Origin: Cristatella mucedo
Lineage: Eukaryota; Bryozoa; Phylactolaemata; Cristatellidae
DNA: 64,000 nucleotides
Assembly (NCBI GenBank): GCA_009760855.2
Contig: WPIO01000030.1
Location: 3,060,001-3,124,000, forward strand
Direction of reading: 5' to 3'
A program made the translations under genes and the position numbers. The notes beneath the pieces are model-generated. The model was not told the origin of the DNA. It saw only the letters and a list, made by a program, of their open reading frames with translations, and searched no databases. Shown here piece after piece: positions 35,263-46,983 of the stretch (positions within the stretch are counted from its first letter, which is position 1; each line of letters starts with the position of its first letter).

Positions 35263-36231
35263 CGTGACTCTATTCGTAAAGTCTTTAACTTTCAACTTCT
35301 TGAGGCGTCACCCATCCTCATAAGGATATTCCATAACAAAATCATTTAGGAGGCTTGATTATAGTGGCCATACAAAGATTCAAATAGTTATGCCTAGGGG
35401 AACAGATGCCTGACCTAGGCAAGTGAATGACATGTGATTAGGGAGGTGTCCTGCATCGATTGCAAGACTACACAGGACAGTGCTAGCATGCACCTAGTTC
35501 CATTGTTGACTCTTGAGAGCCACTCAGCAATGAACAATGTTTGCTGTCTGTTAGATCGTCCGGTCCTACTAAGCCATACGTATTAGCTAATTACGACTTG
35601 CTATCAGGACGGCAGCTGGTGAATGTAGTCACCAGACCAAAAAGTACTTGGCTCTGGAAATTCTTTGTGATTTTCAAGCAAAATTAGTTCGAATGAGGAG
35701 TTCGAATGAGTTCCTTAGTTGGGTTCCCTAACTACCGCCATGAGGCTGACAACTGTTGCTTTTCAGGACAAGTTGGCCAACCGGCCAAGAAAATTCAGTT
35801 TTGATGAAGTCTTGGCTGTACGCTCATTTAGGCAATACTTGCCAACCTCCAGTTCAATCGCATTTGGTCTAGGAATGAGAGCCTCAAGCCCCGAGATAAA
35901 GATCTGGCAGCAAAATGAATGTCGTTGATTGGTTCACTTAGGGGTGGCTCGGCGAAAACTGACAATAATCTTTAATAAGAAAACATCACTAAAGTAGTGT
36001 AGGCTCGCACTATAGTGGTTGCTTCGGCAACTCTGCTTAATCTTTGTTCTTTATTCGTTAGAGATTTCCGCAAAGGCCCGCCTTTAGGAGCTGTGATGCT
36101 GATGCTAGTGAGGCTCAAACACATCATCTGACTTATTTTCCTCACATACGTGCCTGCTTCCTTCAATATTGGCTGCAGCAGCAATCTGCACGATTGTTAA
36201 TGCCTAATGCATTGGTGACTCTTTCAATAAA
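35263..36231. other. No firmly assignable feature
   Basis: A minus-strand segment ending near 36170 (ILKEAGTYV..SISITAPKGG) resembles an Ig second half after a CTGCTGCAG acceptor, but it has no valid donor. It may be a decayed exon. Confidence 0.35.
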
Positions 36232-37131
36232 AATAAGTATTATAACAATGCACTTGATAAAGTGCCCTCAGAGAGCTCAATCTCTTTCTAGGCGCTTTAC
36301 ATTTGTTGCAAAGGGAAACGCGATTGAATGGTGATTAATATCATGCTTGATAAGCAAAATGAATAACCTGGTAAAGGGTGACACCCACATGGTCAGCATA
36401 CAAATGTGGTTAGCGGCAGCATGCACAGTGTCAGCACGCATAAGCACATGAAGAACTAGTCACAGGGACCCAGTAAATGCTGTCCTAAATAAGTGTGTTT
36501 TCAAGTTCTTGTTAAATGTGTGGTCAAGTCAGGGAATGTTCTGACGCAAGGTGGAAGGGAGTTCCAGGCTTTGGCAGCATGCGAACTAAATGCATGGTCT
36601 CCAAAAGATTTGAGGTCTGCACGAGGTATTGGTAAACTGTTGGATTCCGAAAAGTGGGTGGTACGATGCTTGACCTGGTGGGGAGTAGATCTGAGAGTTA
36701 GTCTGGAGCCAAAGAATGAAGTGACCTAAAAGTGAGCGACAAAACCTTGGAGTCAATCCGTTGCTTGACTAGGCGCCACTGCAGGCCGGCGAGAAGTGGT
36801 GCGATGAGGCAACTGAGTAGCTTACACAAACAAGCCTAGCTGCAGAGTTTTGCACCAGCTGCAATCGCCTGATCGCACATGCCGGTAGGCCAGCAAGCAG
36901 TGAGTTAGAGAAGTCAAGACGGGATGTCAAAAATGCATGGACCAACTTAGACGTGGTATCCTTATCTAAACAAGCTCGAATTTTAACAATGTTACGTAAC
37001 TGAAAGTAGGCAGACTTGATTGTGGAGCTGATGTGGTCGTCTAACTAGAGGGCACTGTGGAACATGACACCTAGATTTCGAGCTGATTCAGCAGGAGATA
37101 CGCTGGCAGAGCCAATTTTGAGTGTCAGCCA
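36232..37131 (-). mobile_element. LINE A copy A7
   Basis: Minus-strand copy with stem-loop and tail at the low end, through the C-terminal block, and truncated at the ESA/GSVSL-type block near 37130. Frames are broken. It is a useful reference for the uninterrupted order of LINE A text here. Confidence 0.85.
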
Positions 37132-37267
37132 ATGACTAACCTAGGCTAGCACATACGCTTCGTCATTCGAATCATTGGTGCTGCAGGCTCTGTTTGTGCC
37201 ATTACCTTTAGATGCTATGTCATCGATGCCCTGTTACACATGCTGTGGTTACTGTTGGAGATTCCAT

Positions 37268-37349
37268 GCCTGCATGTAAAACGCCTAGAAAGAGATTGAT
37301 TTTTCTGAGAGCACTCAATCGAGTGTGTTATTATCATTATTGCTATTAA
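37268..37349 (+). mobile_element. LINE A 3' end, about 80 bp
   Basis: Plus-strand GTAAAACGCCTAGAAAGAG, a degenerate stem-loop and an ATT-type tail, close to the truncated 5' end of copy A7. Confidence 0.7.
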
Positions 37350-38346
37350 CCCCGATATGGCATGTGAAGAGTGAGCACCTCACCTTCTGGGCTATAGCGG
37401 TAGTTACACTACATACCTTCAATCATCATCGCATTGAATGCGTGACCGGGTAAAAGTCGGTTGATGACTTCCCACTTATGAGTGCTACTTATAAAACCTC
37501 TAGTGCTTGCATGGTGGTACCGCTAAGATGAATGCCACGTCAACTATTAGGGGAGAATGCTTACTAATTTGTCTACGCAGCTACTGCCTGCAGTATTATA
37601 GCTCAGCATGAGCATTTAACTGCACAAGGAACTATAAAACAGTAATTAGCAGGTATTTGATCATTATAATTTGATTACGCATCTAAACAACGCTGTGGAG
37701 ATTATCTTTCAGGGGAATAGGTACAACTGCAGAGCCTGACGGGGAAAGTCAGCCTCACCAACGGGCTGCTATTCATGGATTCAACGCGTTTTTACTTCTG
37801 AACTGTTGCGAGCTTATATGATCGGTATCTAGTCTTCAAATTTTTCCTCGATTTTTCTCGAGCAGATGGCTTCCCAACAGCTTTTTGAGAGCGAAAGCAG
37901 CCTCCTCACCATATGTAAGCCTAGGGACGAATGGCTCGCTGAGGGCAGTCGGCTGGTCAAAACTCAGGCGTGAATTCATTTCCGGATCTTTTATTAAGAT
38001 TAGAGAAGCAATTACGGTCAAATAAGGTATATTTATTCAGTGCGACTGTGGGACTCCTCATCAGTTGTTAAATGAAAATATTTTTTATGTGCTTTCGCAC
38101 TTCCTTAGGATTGGCAGTAAATATGGATTCTCTCTCGTGTACTCCTCAACTAGTTTTTATCCATACGTTTTGAAAATTTGCGTGTATTTGTTAAAATCTA
38201 TTGCTAATGGTTTTAGTGCTGTGTCAGCAGCTAGTTTTTTTATTGCTCTTGCTTTATGGAATGATCGTTCATACATGCTTCAGTTGTTAGTGATCGCGTC
38301 TTTTGAATGCTGAGGAATATAACTTCTCGGGCTAGTCATACTGTAC
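37350..38346. other. No firmly assignable feature
   Basis: A minus-strand stretch near 37910-37960 (SEPFVPRLTYG, followed by GTGAGG) resembles TEPFTPRYTA in Ig exon 23177-23467. It may be a paralogous Ig exon fragment, but no acceptor was found. Confidence 0.3.
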
Positions 38347-38532
38347 CAGTGGTTCTCGACCGGTTGGTCGCGGCTTCTTTGGGGGTCAAACTACCCTTTT
38401 ACAGGGGTCACCTAAGACCATCTAAAAACAGGTATTTCCACATCTTGCACGCAATATTGAATATATGTGGGTTGCCACAACATAAGGAACTGCATAAAAG
38501 GGTAACAGCATTAAAAAGGTTGAGAACCAGTA
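38347..38532 (+). mobile_element. SPIN-like hAT MITE, 186 bp
   Basis: Left end CAGTGGTTCTCGACC. Right end GGTTGAGAACCAGTA has two terminal changes. Flanking 8-mers TACTGTAC and TACTATAC agree at seven of eight positions. Internal ACAGGGGTCACCTAAGACCA is typical of the family. Confidence 0.88.
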
Positions 38533-39127
38533 TACTATACGGTAAGTTGTATGTTGCATTGTTTCAAAACTAGGGCAGCAGTTAACTTCTGCCAGTCAGT
38601 GACTTTTTGCTGCTGAACCGTTGAAGCTCGACGCTTATATGCAGCTTTAATTTTTGAAAATACGTAAATAAATTAATATTGTGACCGCGCGTTCTTTTCG
38701 TGCATCCGCTAGCTAGCTATAAGTGTCTTCCGAGGTGACCTTTACAGGTTTTCTGTCAGCCGTCCTGGCTTAAGTCACTAAATTGTTTCACAATAACCAA
38801 TGTACCATGACATGCATACATGTCTACTATTCAAGGATTTAATGAAAACGGTTTTGAAACTTGCTCCTGTCTCGATTTCAAAGGCTCGGAAAGTACTCCG
38901 CTCGAGTTTCTTATACACGATCGCTGCAGTGCTTTTTCGACTTGGGCTGGTAGGCATACTTTTTTAAGACTGTTGGCAACAGTCACTTTCGCTTTGTAGC
39001 TCCCAGACCGTTGACCGCCACAGTTATAGTGAAACGGCAACTTCTCTCATTCACTCTGACGCGGCGCATCTTGTACAGCTGGCGTTAGCTGACTCTTGCG
39101 TGCTACTCGTTTTGCTGACTGTCTTCG
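38533..39127. other. No assignable feature
   Basis: Nothing convincing. A minus-strand ORF (38831-39040) has no recognisable domain. Confidence 0.4.
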
Positions 39128-39301
39128 TGACTCAGCTATGCTTCCGTCACTTTCTCGACGTTGCGTGAGATAAATTCTTCGGGCTAGTGTTTGCGCACTG
39201 AAAGCTGATTGTGTTTTGAGTACACTGTAGCAAACTCTGCAGCGTAGCACTCGGTCTCTGTGGCCGTTTAATGTACAGGCGGAGATACATTACATCACAT
39301 T
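39128..39301 (+). mobile_element. LINE B 3' end
   Basis: Plus-strand GCTATGCTTCCGTCACTTTC..GTTGCGTGAGA through to GGCGGAGATACATTACATC. The last coding portion and 3' UTR are retained but diverged. Confidence 0.75.
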
Positions 39302-40668
39302 GCCTCTAGCTTCGTACTAACCAATGGAGCTGAGTCTTATGTGCTGTCGATTGGTGTCCTGGGCGTCGTATTTGTTTGCTTTAGCGTGCATTTCCCTAAG
39401 CGCGGTACACTGCTTGTTACGATACCTAGAGTACTGATTCTCTCGAAGCGACTTTTTGTAAATTGCCTTGATAGAGATTTTACATTTTAAAGATTTGATA
39501 GAGATTTGGGTCTCTGTAAAAACGACCTTCTATCGTTTCTACTGTTTTATCAATTAACACTTTTATTTCATGACCCTGCATTAAATTACGGTTTAGCCAC
39601 TCTCCGCTTTGAGCTAGCCTGAGGAATTTTGAAACTAGCCTGGAAATAACGTTTGTTGCTCTCTCTTTTTTATAAACATGGTCTCTCTCATTCGTTGTTT
39701 CTCTTGGTAGCGCCGAAAACGAAATCTGATAAATTCTGCGAACCGCCCTAGAAAGTGATATTGCCTGCTAGACTTGGTAGAAGTTTTTTCAAGCAATTTT
39801 TCTTCCGACATACTCAGAATATCTTATTAGAAAAATGCAGGCAAGCACATAGCAGTGTAAACATATACTTCTTCATTGATCTAGCAATTGCCGGCCCTCA
39901 GGGCCGCGATGCATGATGGCCTTACGCACTAACGAATGGAATCCAAACGGCTCAGTGACCGCAGGACGTGAAGAGCGCCGGTCGGCGACAAACTAGAGCA
40001 ATCCAAAATGGCTCTTCGTTCTCTAGGGATAGATTAGCTCATGCAAACCTTCCGGTCTTATTTTGTGCATATTACAATCAGCTGGCTTTACTTAAAGAGG
40101 CCCGTTTGCTTCTTATTAGCACCAATCTTAACAGTTGCTCTCTTTCTTAGCAAGCGTGGAAGCGAATTGAATTCCGTGAAGAGCTTACCCCTCTGTCAAT
40201 TTTACCCCTTTTAGATGCCGCGGCTAAAGCACACTCTGAATTAGATATCGGCGAGCTAATAATAAATTGTACTCGCCAATCACTGTGACGGATTTTAGAT
40301 TAGCGAGCTAAGCAGTGCCTGCTCTGTGGAGATGGAAGCTGTCTTTCGGATTTAATTCAAAAGTCGCTGCTCACTGCAGTGCAGTGCAGGGCTAATAGCG
40401 AAATTGAGCGAGGGCTTGCCTATAATTCGTTTGCGGTCACCCTTGAGGCACATTTCCGTGCTCTGGACGGAAATTTCGTGCTTCCTTTACTAAATTAACA
40501 AGGACCACGGTTATTTTCAGTGAGTGTAAATTCCGTTACGTCGCACCACTCGGTAGCCGAATGGCCGCCGCTAGTTCACGCCTCGTGTAATGATCAGAAA
40601 CCGACAGTGGTTCTCTCAGCTGCAGGGATGCTCGGGGGATTTCGAAGAGCAAGCGCCTCTGATTAGAG
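39302..40668. other. No assignable feature
   Basis: No convincing exon or repeat seen. Confidence 0.4.
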
Positions 40669-40858
40669 CCGTGGTTCTCAAAATGCGGTGGGTCGCGACC
40701 CCTGTCGCGGTCGGACGACCCTTTCACAGAAGTCGCCTAAGACCATCGGAAAACACGCATTTCCACATTTCGCGCACTATTATTTTATGGTTAGGGGTCG
40801 CCACAACATGAGGAACTGTATTTAACGATCGCGGCATTTAGAAGGTTGAGAACTACTG
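40669..40858 (+). mobile_element. SPIN-like hAT MITE, 190 bp, perfect 8-bp target duplication
   Basis: Left end CCGTGGTTCTCAA, right end GGTTGAGAACTACTG. GATTAGAG flanks both sides exactly (40661-40668 and 40859-40866). The inner text GACCATCGGAAAACACGC and CCACAACATGAGGAACTGTA is well preserved. No ORF. Confidence 0.92.
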
Positions 40859-41936
40859 GATTAGAGGATGCTTGCTTGGAGACGCCTCCCAAGTGTGGTG
40901 CACAACGACAAACACAATGCAACGACTAGACTATCTCCCCTGGCAAGCAGTCGATTCACATCTTTGCGGGAACAGTGCATTAGAATTTATTAGCAGGAGC
41001 GAGTGCACTCTGACAGGGATTTTTAGCGACGCTTCTTTTGAAAGCACCGCTCAGATTTATAAGGCTGTACGCATGTGATCGCAGCAAAAAGCAAGTGCTG
41101 AAAACTAAACGTCGTACAATCGTTGAAAAGTTACGCGATAATTAAACCCCCTAGCTTTTCTACGCAACATACACTCCAAAGAGGTCATTAAATACTCTGA
41201 TATCTAGCTAATGTCCATAGCAAAGATTGTTTGCTCCAAAAGCAACAACATGTACGAACTATAAGCGAGCGCCCAGCAGCCGAGGATGTACGAATTGCGG
41301 CATGCTTGCAGCCAATACATTGATCAGATGCATCGAATGCACGCCTGTACATCAAATGGAAATCACTCGGTCGATCTAACGTTAAGGATTCCAGCTCGCA
41401 GTTGGAGTTGACAAAGGTCTTAGCGTCTCTGCGCTATTTTAGTAGCCATTTACATGTAAGAACCATGCTAGAAGCATCAAGAGGGCAATCGTTCCGGGCG
41501 GCCATCTGAAGCTGGCACTTGAGTTAGCCCCTGATGCATCTGAATACAAAAAACATACTCGCTACATTGAGAGGCACCATTTAGTATTAAAGTGGGGAGA
41601 TTTAACTATGCTGTTTGATCTTTTGGAGCTGGAGAGGGATTGAGACAAATACGCAGACACAGAGATGAAGACAGAAAGATAGGCAGGCGAGAGATACGCA
41701 AACTACAAGACAGTAACACATTAAGACACAGTTAGGTAGAGACATATATAGAAGGATGTATAGGAAGCGAAGAAGAGATACATGGGAGTCATCAAAGATA
41801 TCTACAGGGAGATTTAGCGAGAGAACAGACAAAGTAATAGAGATCTTGAATAATTGCCAAAGAGCAAAATCGGTAAAGGAGAGCTGTGCAAGTTGATAAG
41901 GAAGAGAAAAATAACGGGCAAAATATGCTCACTCAA

Positions 41937-41938
<2 letters not shown>
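40859..41938. other. No assignable feature
   Basis: No convincing exon. The last 300 bp are A/G-rich on the plus strand (GAGAGA/AGACAG words). Confidence 0.4.
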
Positions 41939-41984
<46 letters not shown>

Positions 41985-42097
41985 GCACACACACACACAC
42001 ACACACGCACGCACGCACGCGCACACACACACACGCACGCACATACACGCGCACACGCACACACACTCACGCGCGCACGGCACGTTGCGCACACACA

Positions 42098-42129
<32 letters not shown>

Positions 42130-42158
42130 AACACACACACACACATATATATATATAT
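41939..42158. repeat. (CA)n-rich compound microsatellite
   Basis: Long CA tract with CACG and GCGC variants, ending in TA. The His-Thr and Cys-Val frames are artefacts. Confidence 0.97.
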
Positions 42159-42361
42159 TACATGTGCATGTTTATCTATATATCTTTATGTATATCCTTA
42201 CTGGTGTATATGTGTATATTTTAATATTTACAATGTCTTTTGTAAAGTGCCCAAAGAAATGATCTCGCTTAAGGTGTTTTACAGCTAGCTGGATGTGAAT
42301 CTATAACCATTAGTTAAAAACAAGTAAGATATCAGAAGTTAACAAACTTCTTTTAGTCAGT

Positions 42362-42510
42362 AGCCCGATTGCTTTGGCGGCAAAAGAGCCATTGCAGCTA
42401 TACCTCGCCCATGCCCATGCAGAGGCAATAAAGATAGCCTTCTACACGACTCGAATCCAAGACCAGGGCCCTAAAGATTCAGAGCCCTACCCCTATGTTA
42501 AGAGTCACTG
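42362..42510 (-). mobile_element. SINE S1, degenerate
   Basis: Body and B-box-like text (GGATTCGAGTCGTG) on the minus strand with many changes. Confidence 0.5.
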
Positions 42511-43471
42511 TCCACTATGACTGTTAAGTGTGAAAAAGCACCCAGCTATCATTCTTTGAAAACCCGGCAAAATGACGCAAGAAAACACTCATAGCCACTG
42601 ACTAGCTTGATCTTCGGCCATTAGCATATCCTGAATTGTGCACAGGCAAGCACACAAAGCGCACCACAACGACAGGGCAAGTTTACTGAGGTGGAGTGTA
42701 ACCTGACCGCAAAATATACGTCTTAGCTAAGAGTGAAATGATGCAAGGTCGTCGGGTTAAGACCCTAGCCGGAAATAATGTTGAGGCTTTTGGTGCACGG
42801 GCATACAAATCTTGATTTCAAATATATTTTAATGTATTACAGCATGCGGTCACATGACTAGTTCCTGAGAAGTTGGTGGAAGCCCACTGGAGGTGCATCT
42901 TAGTTATGAAGGGCAGTGGAAAATCTAAGCGTATCAGTATAAGGAGAGTAGTATATATCCATACCAAAAGGCCAGTACCAGTATTCTTAGACCTGGGACT
43001 TAGGAGATATTTAGGACATGACCTTCAAGATAAGGATTTTAAGATCATGCTTAAGATTCAACATCGGGTAAGAGGGGTGTTAAATGGATTTTGGCTACTC
43101 CGAAATGGTAGTTAATTGTGGGAATCTTTGAAGTTTTCCACCATTCTGACACATTAGCTAAATAAAACATCGGCTTTATAATCACTAAGGTTGCCAGTTA
43201 TGGTTCAGATTTATATGCTTTGTAAATAGATGGTGCTTAGCTTAAGAATTCATTGATTGTCCATCTCCGGTTAGTTATTGTTCACATAGAAGCTAGACAT
43301 CAACCTACTTTAATGAGTCAGTTCGAATTTAAATAGTGCTTGTATTCCAGTCTATTGATAGTGAGTACTTATGTTTACATTAGTATTGAGGCTTGTGCAA
43401 GTTTAGCAGCTGCAGTAAACTACGTGCTGTTTTGGTAAGAGCGTAAACTGGGTTTAGTAATAAAATAATAT
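42511..43471. other. No assignable feature
   Basis: A plus-strand ORF at 42873-43115 (80 codons, basic) has no recognised domain and no splice support. Confidence 0.4.
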
Positions 43472-43605
43472 AATTCATTTATATAGCGCCCAATGAGAAC
43501 TTAATCTCTATTCAGGCGCTTCACATATGCCTCGGGGCTCGAGCCCACGACCTCAGCCAGACCTTGGTCGGGGCGAGCACCTTAACCGCTGGACCAAACC
43601 AGCTC
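43472..43605 (-). mobile_element. SINE S2
   Basis: Well preserved on the minus strand: TGGTCCAGCGGTTAAGG, GACCAAGGTCTGGC, GGGCTCGAGCCC and the LINE A-like stem-loop. It is nearly the same as the 14557-14689 copy, so the family was active fairly recently. Confidence 0.85.
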
Positions 43606-43828
43606 AAACCAAACCCTTCCAGATCATTGGCAAACGTAAAATTTGACACTAAATGATGTACATACTTTCAGTGATAAATGAGTGTAGCTAAGTTCAAATA
43701 GGGAGAGATTTCCCGCAGCAGTGCTCAAATAACCGTCACCAACGAAAACCGTAAATGAGTTTTTTAATCAAGGAGACGAGCAATCAAATAGCACTCAGAT
43801 GGCTGAATTGCCGTCAGGCTGCTCTTAC

Positions 43829-43946
43829 CTTTGAACCTCAAGGTATATATGGTGGATGCAATTTCTTTTTCCTTAGTGACAAGTGTAATATTAAAACTAC
43901 CCAGGTCGCTGGTTGCAGTGCGTATGCGAAGCTGAGATCCAGACAC
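43829..43946 (-). CDS. Ig-domain exon, second half (phase 0-1)
   Basis: A 118-bp minus-strand exon between acceptor TTTTTTTCTGTTTAG (ending at 43947) and donor GTAAGA (43828-43823). It begins in phase 0 and ends in phase 1. The translation QLRIRTATSDLGSFNITL, then TIYTLRFKG, has the E strand, the S-D-L-G-S-F turn in place of D-x-G-x-Y, and the G strand. The F-strand cysteine is missing (N-I-T). The matching first half could be exon 56590-56795, 12.6 kb upstream, or an unseen exon. The splice signals are among the best in the window. Confidence 0.6.
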
Positions 43947-44649
43947 CTAAACAGAAAAAAAATCCTTTTTGCAAGCACTTTGCCAATAACAGACTTATGA
44001 AGGTTGCTCTCGGCATTATGGTACAAGCCAATGCTTCGAGAATAGCGAAAAGTTCTCCTATATAATTCTGAGCAAAGGCATCAAGAAAATTTCTAGCGTA
44101 AATTTGCTTCATGTCTGTGAGTGTTGACTTCCGAAAAGACATAGAAGACAGTAAAATTATATACACAGATCAATTTTTTCATAACTGCCTCTCTCAAAAG
44201 CCGTGCTGAAAGTGAAGCACTCTTACAGGCAATACGAACGATTGAGCCGGTCACTGTTCTTTTTCTCTGTCCGATACCCTTTAAATCAATTGATGTATTC
44301 TCCAAGTTGCAAAGCTCCTGGTTTATTGGTTTACTTGTCATCAATAATCCCACCTGGATCGAATTCTAATCTTTCTCGATTTCCTCTGAACGATTGCGTT
44401 GAGCTGTCTGAGAAGTTGGCAATACCCAAAATTTACTTTAACCCACACGTGATCGAAATGAAAAGAGAAGTAAATTAAATGTTTAGTAGCGCAAGCTAGG
44501 AGTGACTAAAACATACAACATCAGAGTCAGAAACCAAATAATGTCTAGGTCCATACGTCGATCTGACACCTAATATGTCCATCAAGAGATGTATATGCCT
44601 TAACAACCGCTTGTGCTGGCACCTATATGAGATTTTGTAATTAAATATA
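43947..44649. other. No assignable feature
   Basis: Intron-like sequence upstream (minus strand) of the Ig exon. Short ORFs only. Confidence 0.4.
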
Positions 44650-44813
44650 AAATACTAGCTGATTTAACAGCCTCTTTTGTATAGCGACAGAAGAGCCTTT
44701 ACGGCTATCACCACCGCTTGCAGCGGCAATTAAAAATTGCCTATCACAGGATTCGAACCCACAACCTTGGTCACGTGAGTAGCAACCGCCTTACCTAGTG
44801 TGCCATCACGGCT
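44650..44813 (-). mobile_element. SINE S1, well preserved
   Basis: Minus strand: GCCGTGATGGCACACTAGG head, GGGTTCGAATCCTGTGA (B box), GCAAGCGGTGGTGATAGCCG body, and the CTGTTAAATCAGCTAG end. Confidence 0.85.
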
Positions 44814-44912
44814 CACGCTGAAAGGCCAGCCGATATGATTTCAGTTCAGGCTTTTATTGGAGAGTTACAATAGACCTATTTTTATTTTTCAAATGCTCCA
44901 CCTCAAATCTAG

Positions 44913-45543
44913 ATAGGCTTGTCTGTCGTGAGCTTCGCCACTGCCACATTACACCACTTCTCGCCGACTTGCACTGGCTACCGGTCAAGCTACGGATTGA
45001 CTTCAAGGTTTTGTCGCTCACTTTTAGGTCACTATATTCTTTCGCTCCAGCTTATCTCTCAGATATACTCCCTCATCAGACCAAGCATCGTACCAGCCGC
45101 TTTTCGGAATCCAACCGTCTACAAATACCTCATACAAACCTCAAATCCTTTGGAGACCGTGCATTTAGTTCGCACGCTCCCAAAGCCTGGAACTCCCTGC
45201 CGCCTTGCTTCAGAACATCCCCTGACCTGACCGCATTTAAAAATAACTTAAAAAAACACACCTATTTAGAACAGCATTTAGTGGGTCCCTGTGATTTGTC
45301 CTTCATGTGCTTATGCATGCTGACACTGTGCATGCTGACTCTGTGCATGCTGCCACTAACCACATTTGCATGCTGACCCTGTTCATGTCACCCCTAACCA
45401 TTTATTCGTTTTGTTAGTTTATCAAGCATGATATTACTCACCATTCGATTGCATTTACCTTTGCAGCAAATGTAAAGTGCCTAGAGAGAAATTGAGTTCT
45501 CTGAAGGTGCTTTATCAAGTGCATTATTAACATTATTATTATA
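44913..45543 (+). mobile_element. LINE A copy A8, 3' half
   Basis: Starts in the C-terminal coding block (AGGCTTGTCTGTCGTGAG) and runs through the 3' UTR, with the GCATGCTGAC word repeated, to the stem-loop and ATT tail. A readable frame of 135 codons (44969-45376) remains, so it is among the less decayed truncated copies. Confidence 0.85.
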
Positions 45544-45775
45544 TAACTACCTACTTGTGCATAGTTGAGGTCGTTACCCTCAAGGCTTTGTGGTAACCGA
45601 AGATGACTACTAGTGGCTATTGAATTTTAGAGATTTCCGATTGATTGTTGACTTTGATATCACTTATAGATCTAGGTTGCATTTCTTTGAAGATTACTTA
45701 AGCGGAATAGCAGGTTCTAGAGCTATTGTGGCTATGCTGATGATGCAACAGGGGATCACGGTCCATTCATGGTGA

Positions 45776-45953
45776 ACCGTGATGGCTCACTATTCAAGGC
45801 AGTTGCTATTCACGACATCGGCCCGGAGGTCGTGGGTTCGAATCCTGCCGTAGGCGATCCTTTATCGCCACTGCAAGCGGTGGTGATAGCCGCAAAGGCT
45901 CTTCTGTCGCTATACAAAAAGAGGCTGTTAAATAAGCTAGCATATTTTTTATT
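45776..45953 (+). mobile_element. SINE S1
   Basis: Plus-strand copy with an excellent B box (GGGTTCGAATCCTGCC), GCAAGCGGTGGTGATAGCCG and CTGTTAAATAAGCTAG. Its A-box region (TGGCTCACTATTCAAGG) is slightly changed. A short ORF across it is not a gene. Confidence 0.85.
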
Positions 45954-46983
45954 CAGAAAAAGCTGGATGACGTAATAGCTCATGATAGGGAGGTTTCTTC
46001 TATTCCACCAGCAATCTTTGATATTATTGATGTGATCTGAGCATCATAATTTCAAATTTGCTTAAAAAATTCGCATCATCAAATTTTAGGAATTCTATGC
46101 ATAGTAAGAGGGTAAAAAAGCATACACCACACCTACCACAAAGCACGAGGCTACTGCAGGTCTTCCAATCAATAGCTGCACGCCGAGGCTACAAGTTTGG
46201 TTAAAACTAAAAATTGATTACAGTAATTTTCACCTGCACTCTACTTCAGTGGCATGGCTGCATCCTGATTAACCGTCTGCCGCCGGTAAAGCACGACTTT
46301 CTGGCATGATGGCGGATGCAGTTCGAAAGCAAAGAAAAAACTGCAGCATGCAGCAGATATGTAAAGCAAGCTTCGGAGACTGGCATATATGCGCGCAGGC
46401 GGTCTAAATACCAAATAGATGATTCCTGACTTTTCAGTTTCGTTGAAAGAACAGCTACGGGCATCTAGTGGTGTCCAGCTGGATGGGACGTCGTGCTGAC
46501 AACCGCCCACTGATGACCTGTGCATCATGAGGCTGCCCTAGTACGGATCCATTCTCGCCACCCTACGCTACTAACGACTAACACTACTAAAATTTCTCGT
46601 CCCTTTCAGAATTATCTTCCCAAAATCAGTTCTTGCGAACTACATATACGGAAACCCATGCATCAAAGATCTGTTTAAAGCTCATATGTTTTACCATAGT
46701 GCTTTAGAAGTTACGGGCCTTTAGACATTTAAATGCTTACTGTTCTGCTTGGGTCTGAGTTACCCTCCCCCTACGCTGGCGACTGCAGTAGATTCGCCAG
46801 TTGCTAGTAACCAGCTTATTAATTATGATCGTGACTACCTATTACCTTTTCGTTATCAGCGTTCAAATTCACTTTCGCATGTGATTGCTGTTGCTATGTT
46901 CCGTAAATTTGGCACTGTCAAAAGAAAAGTGCCTCGAAGCTTGCTTTGAGGCCGTGCCTGGAAGCCTGCTCAGTTGACATTAC
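45954..46983. other. No assignable feature
   Basis: Nothing convincing; short ORFs only. Confidence 0.4.

Noticed and set aside
41814-42288. His-Thr, Cys-Val and related frames
   Set aside because: They read through the compound (CA)n microsatellite; frames exist on both strands in parallel.
45880-45930. SINE S1 as a LINE B partner
   Set aside because: Both contain GCTATACAAAA near their 3' parts, but similarity does not extend to the very end, so shared-tail recognition is not supported.
45776-45953. Functional tRNA gene
   Set aside because: The B box is excellent, but the A-box region is altered, no acceptor stem closes, and a SINE body follows; the same structure recurs in about seven other places.
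45769-45975. 68-codon ORF as a small gene
   Set aside because: It is SINE S1 read in one frame.
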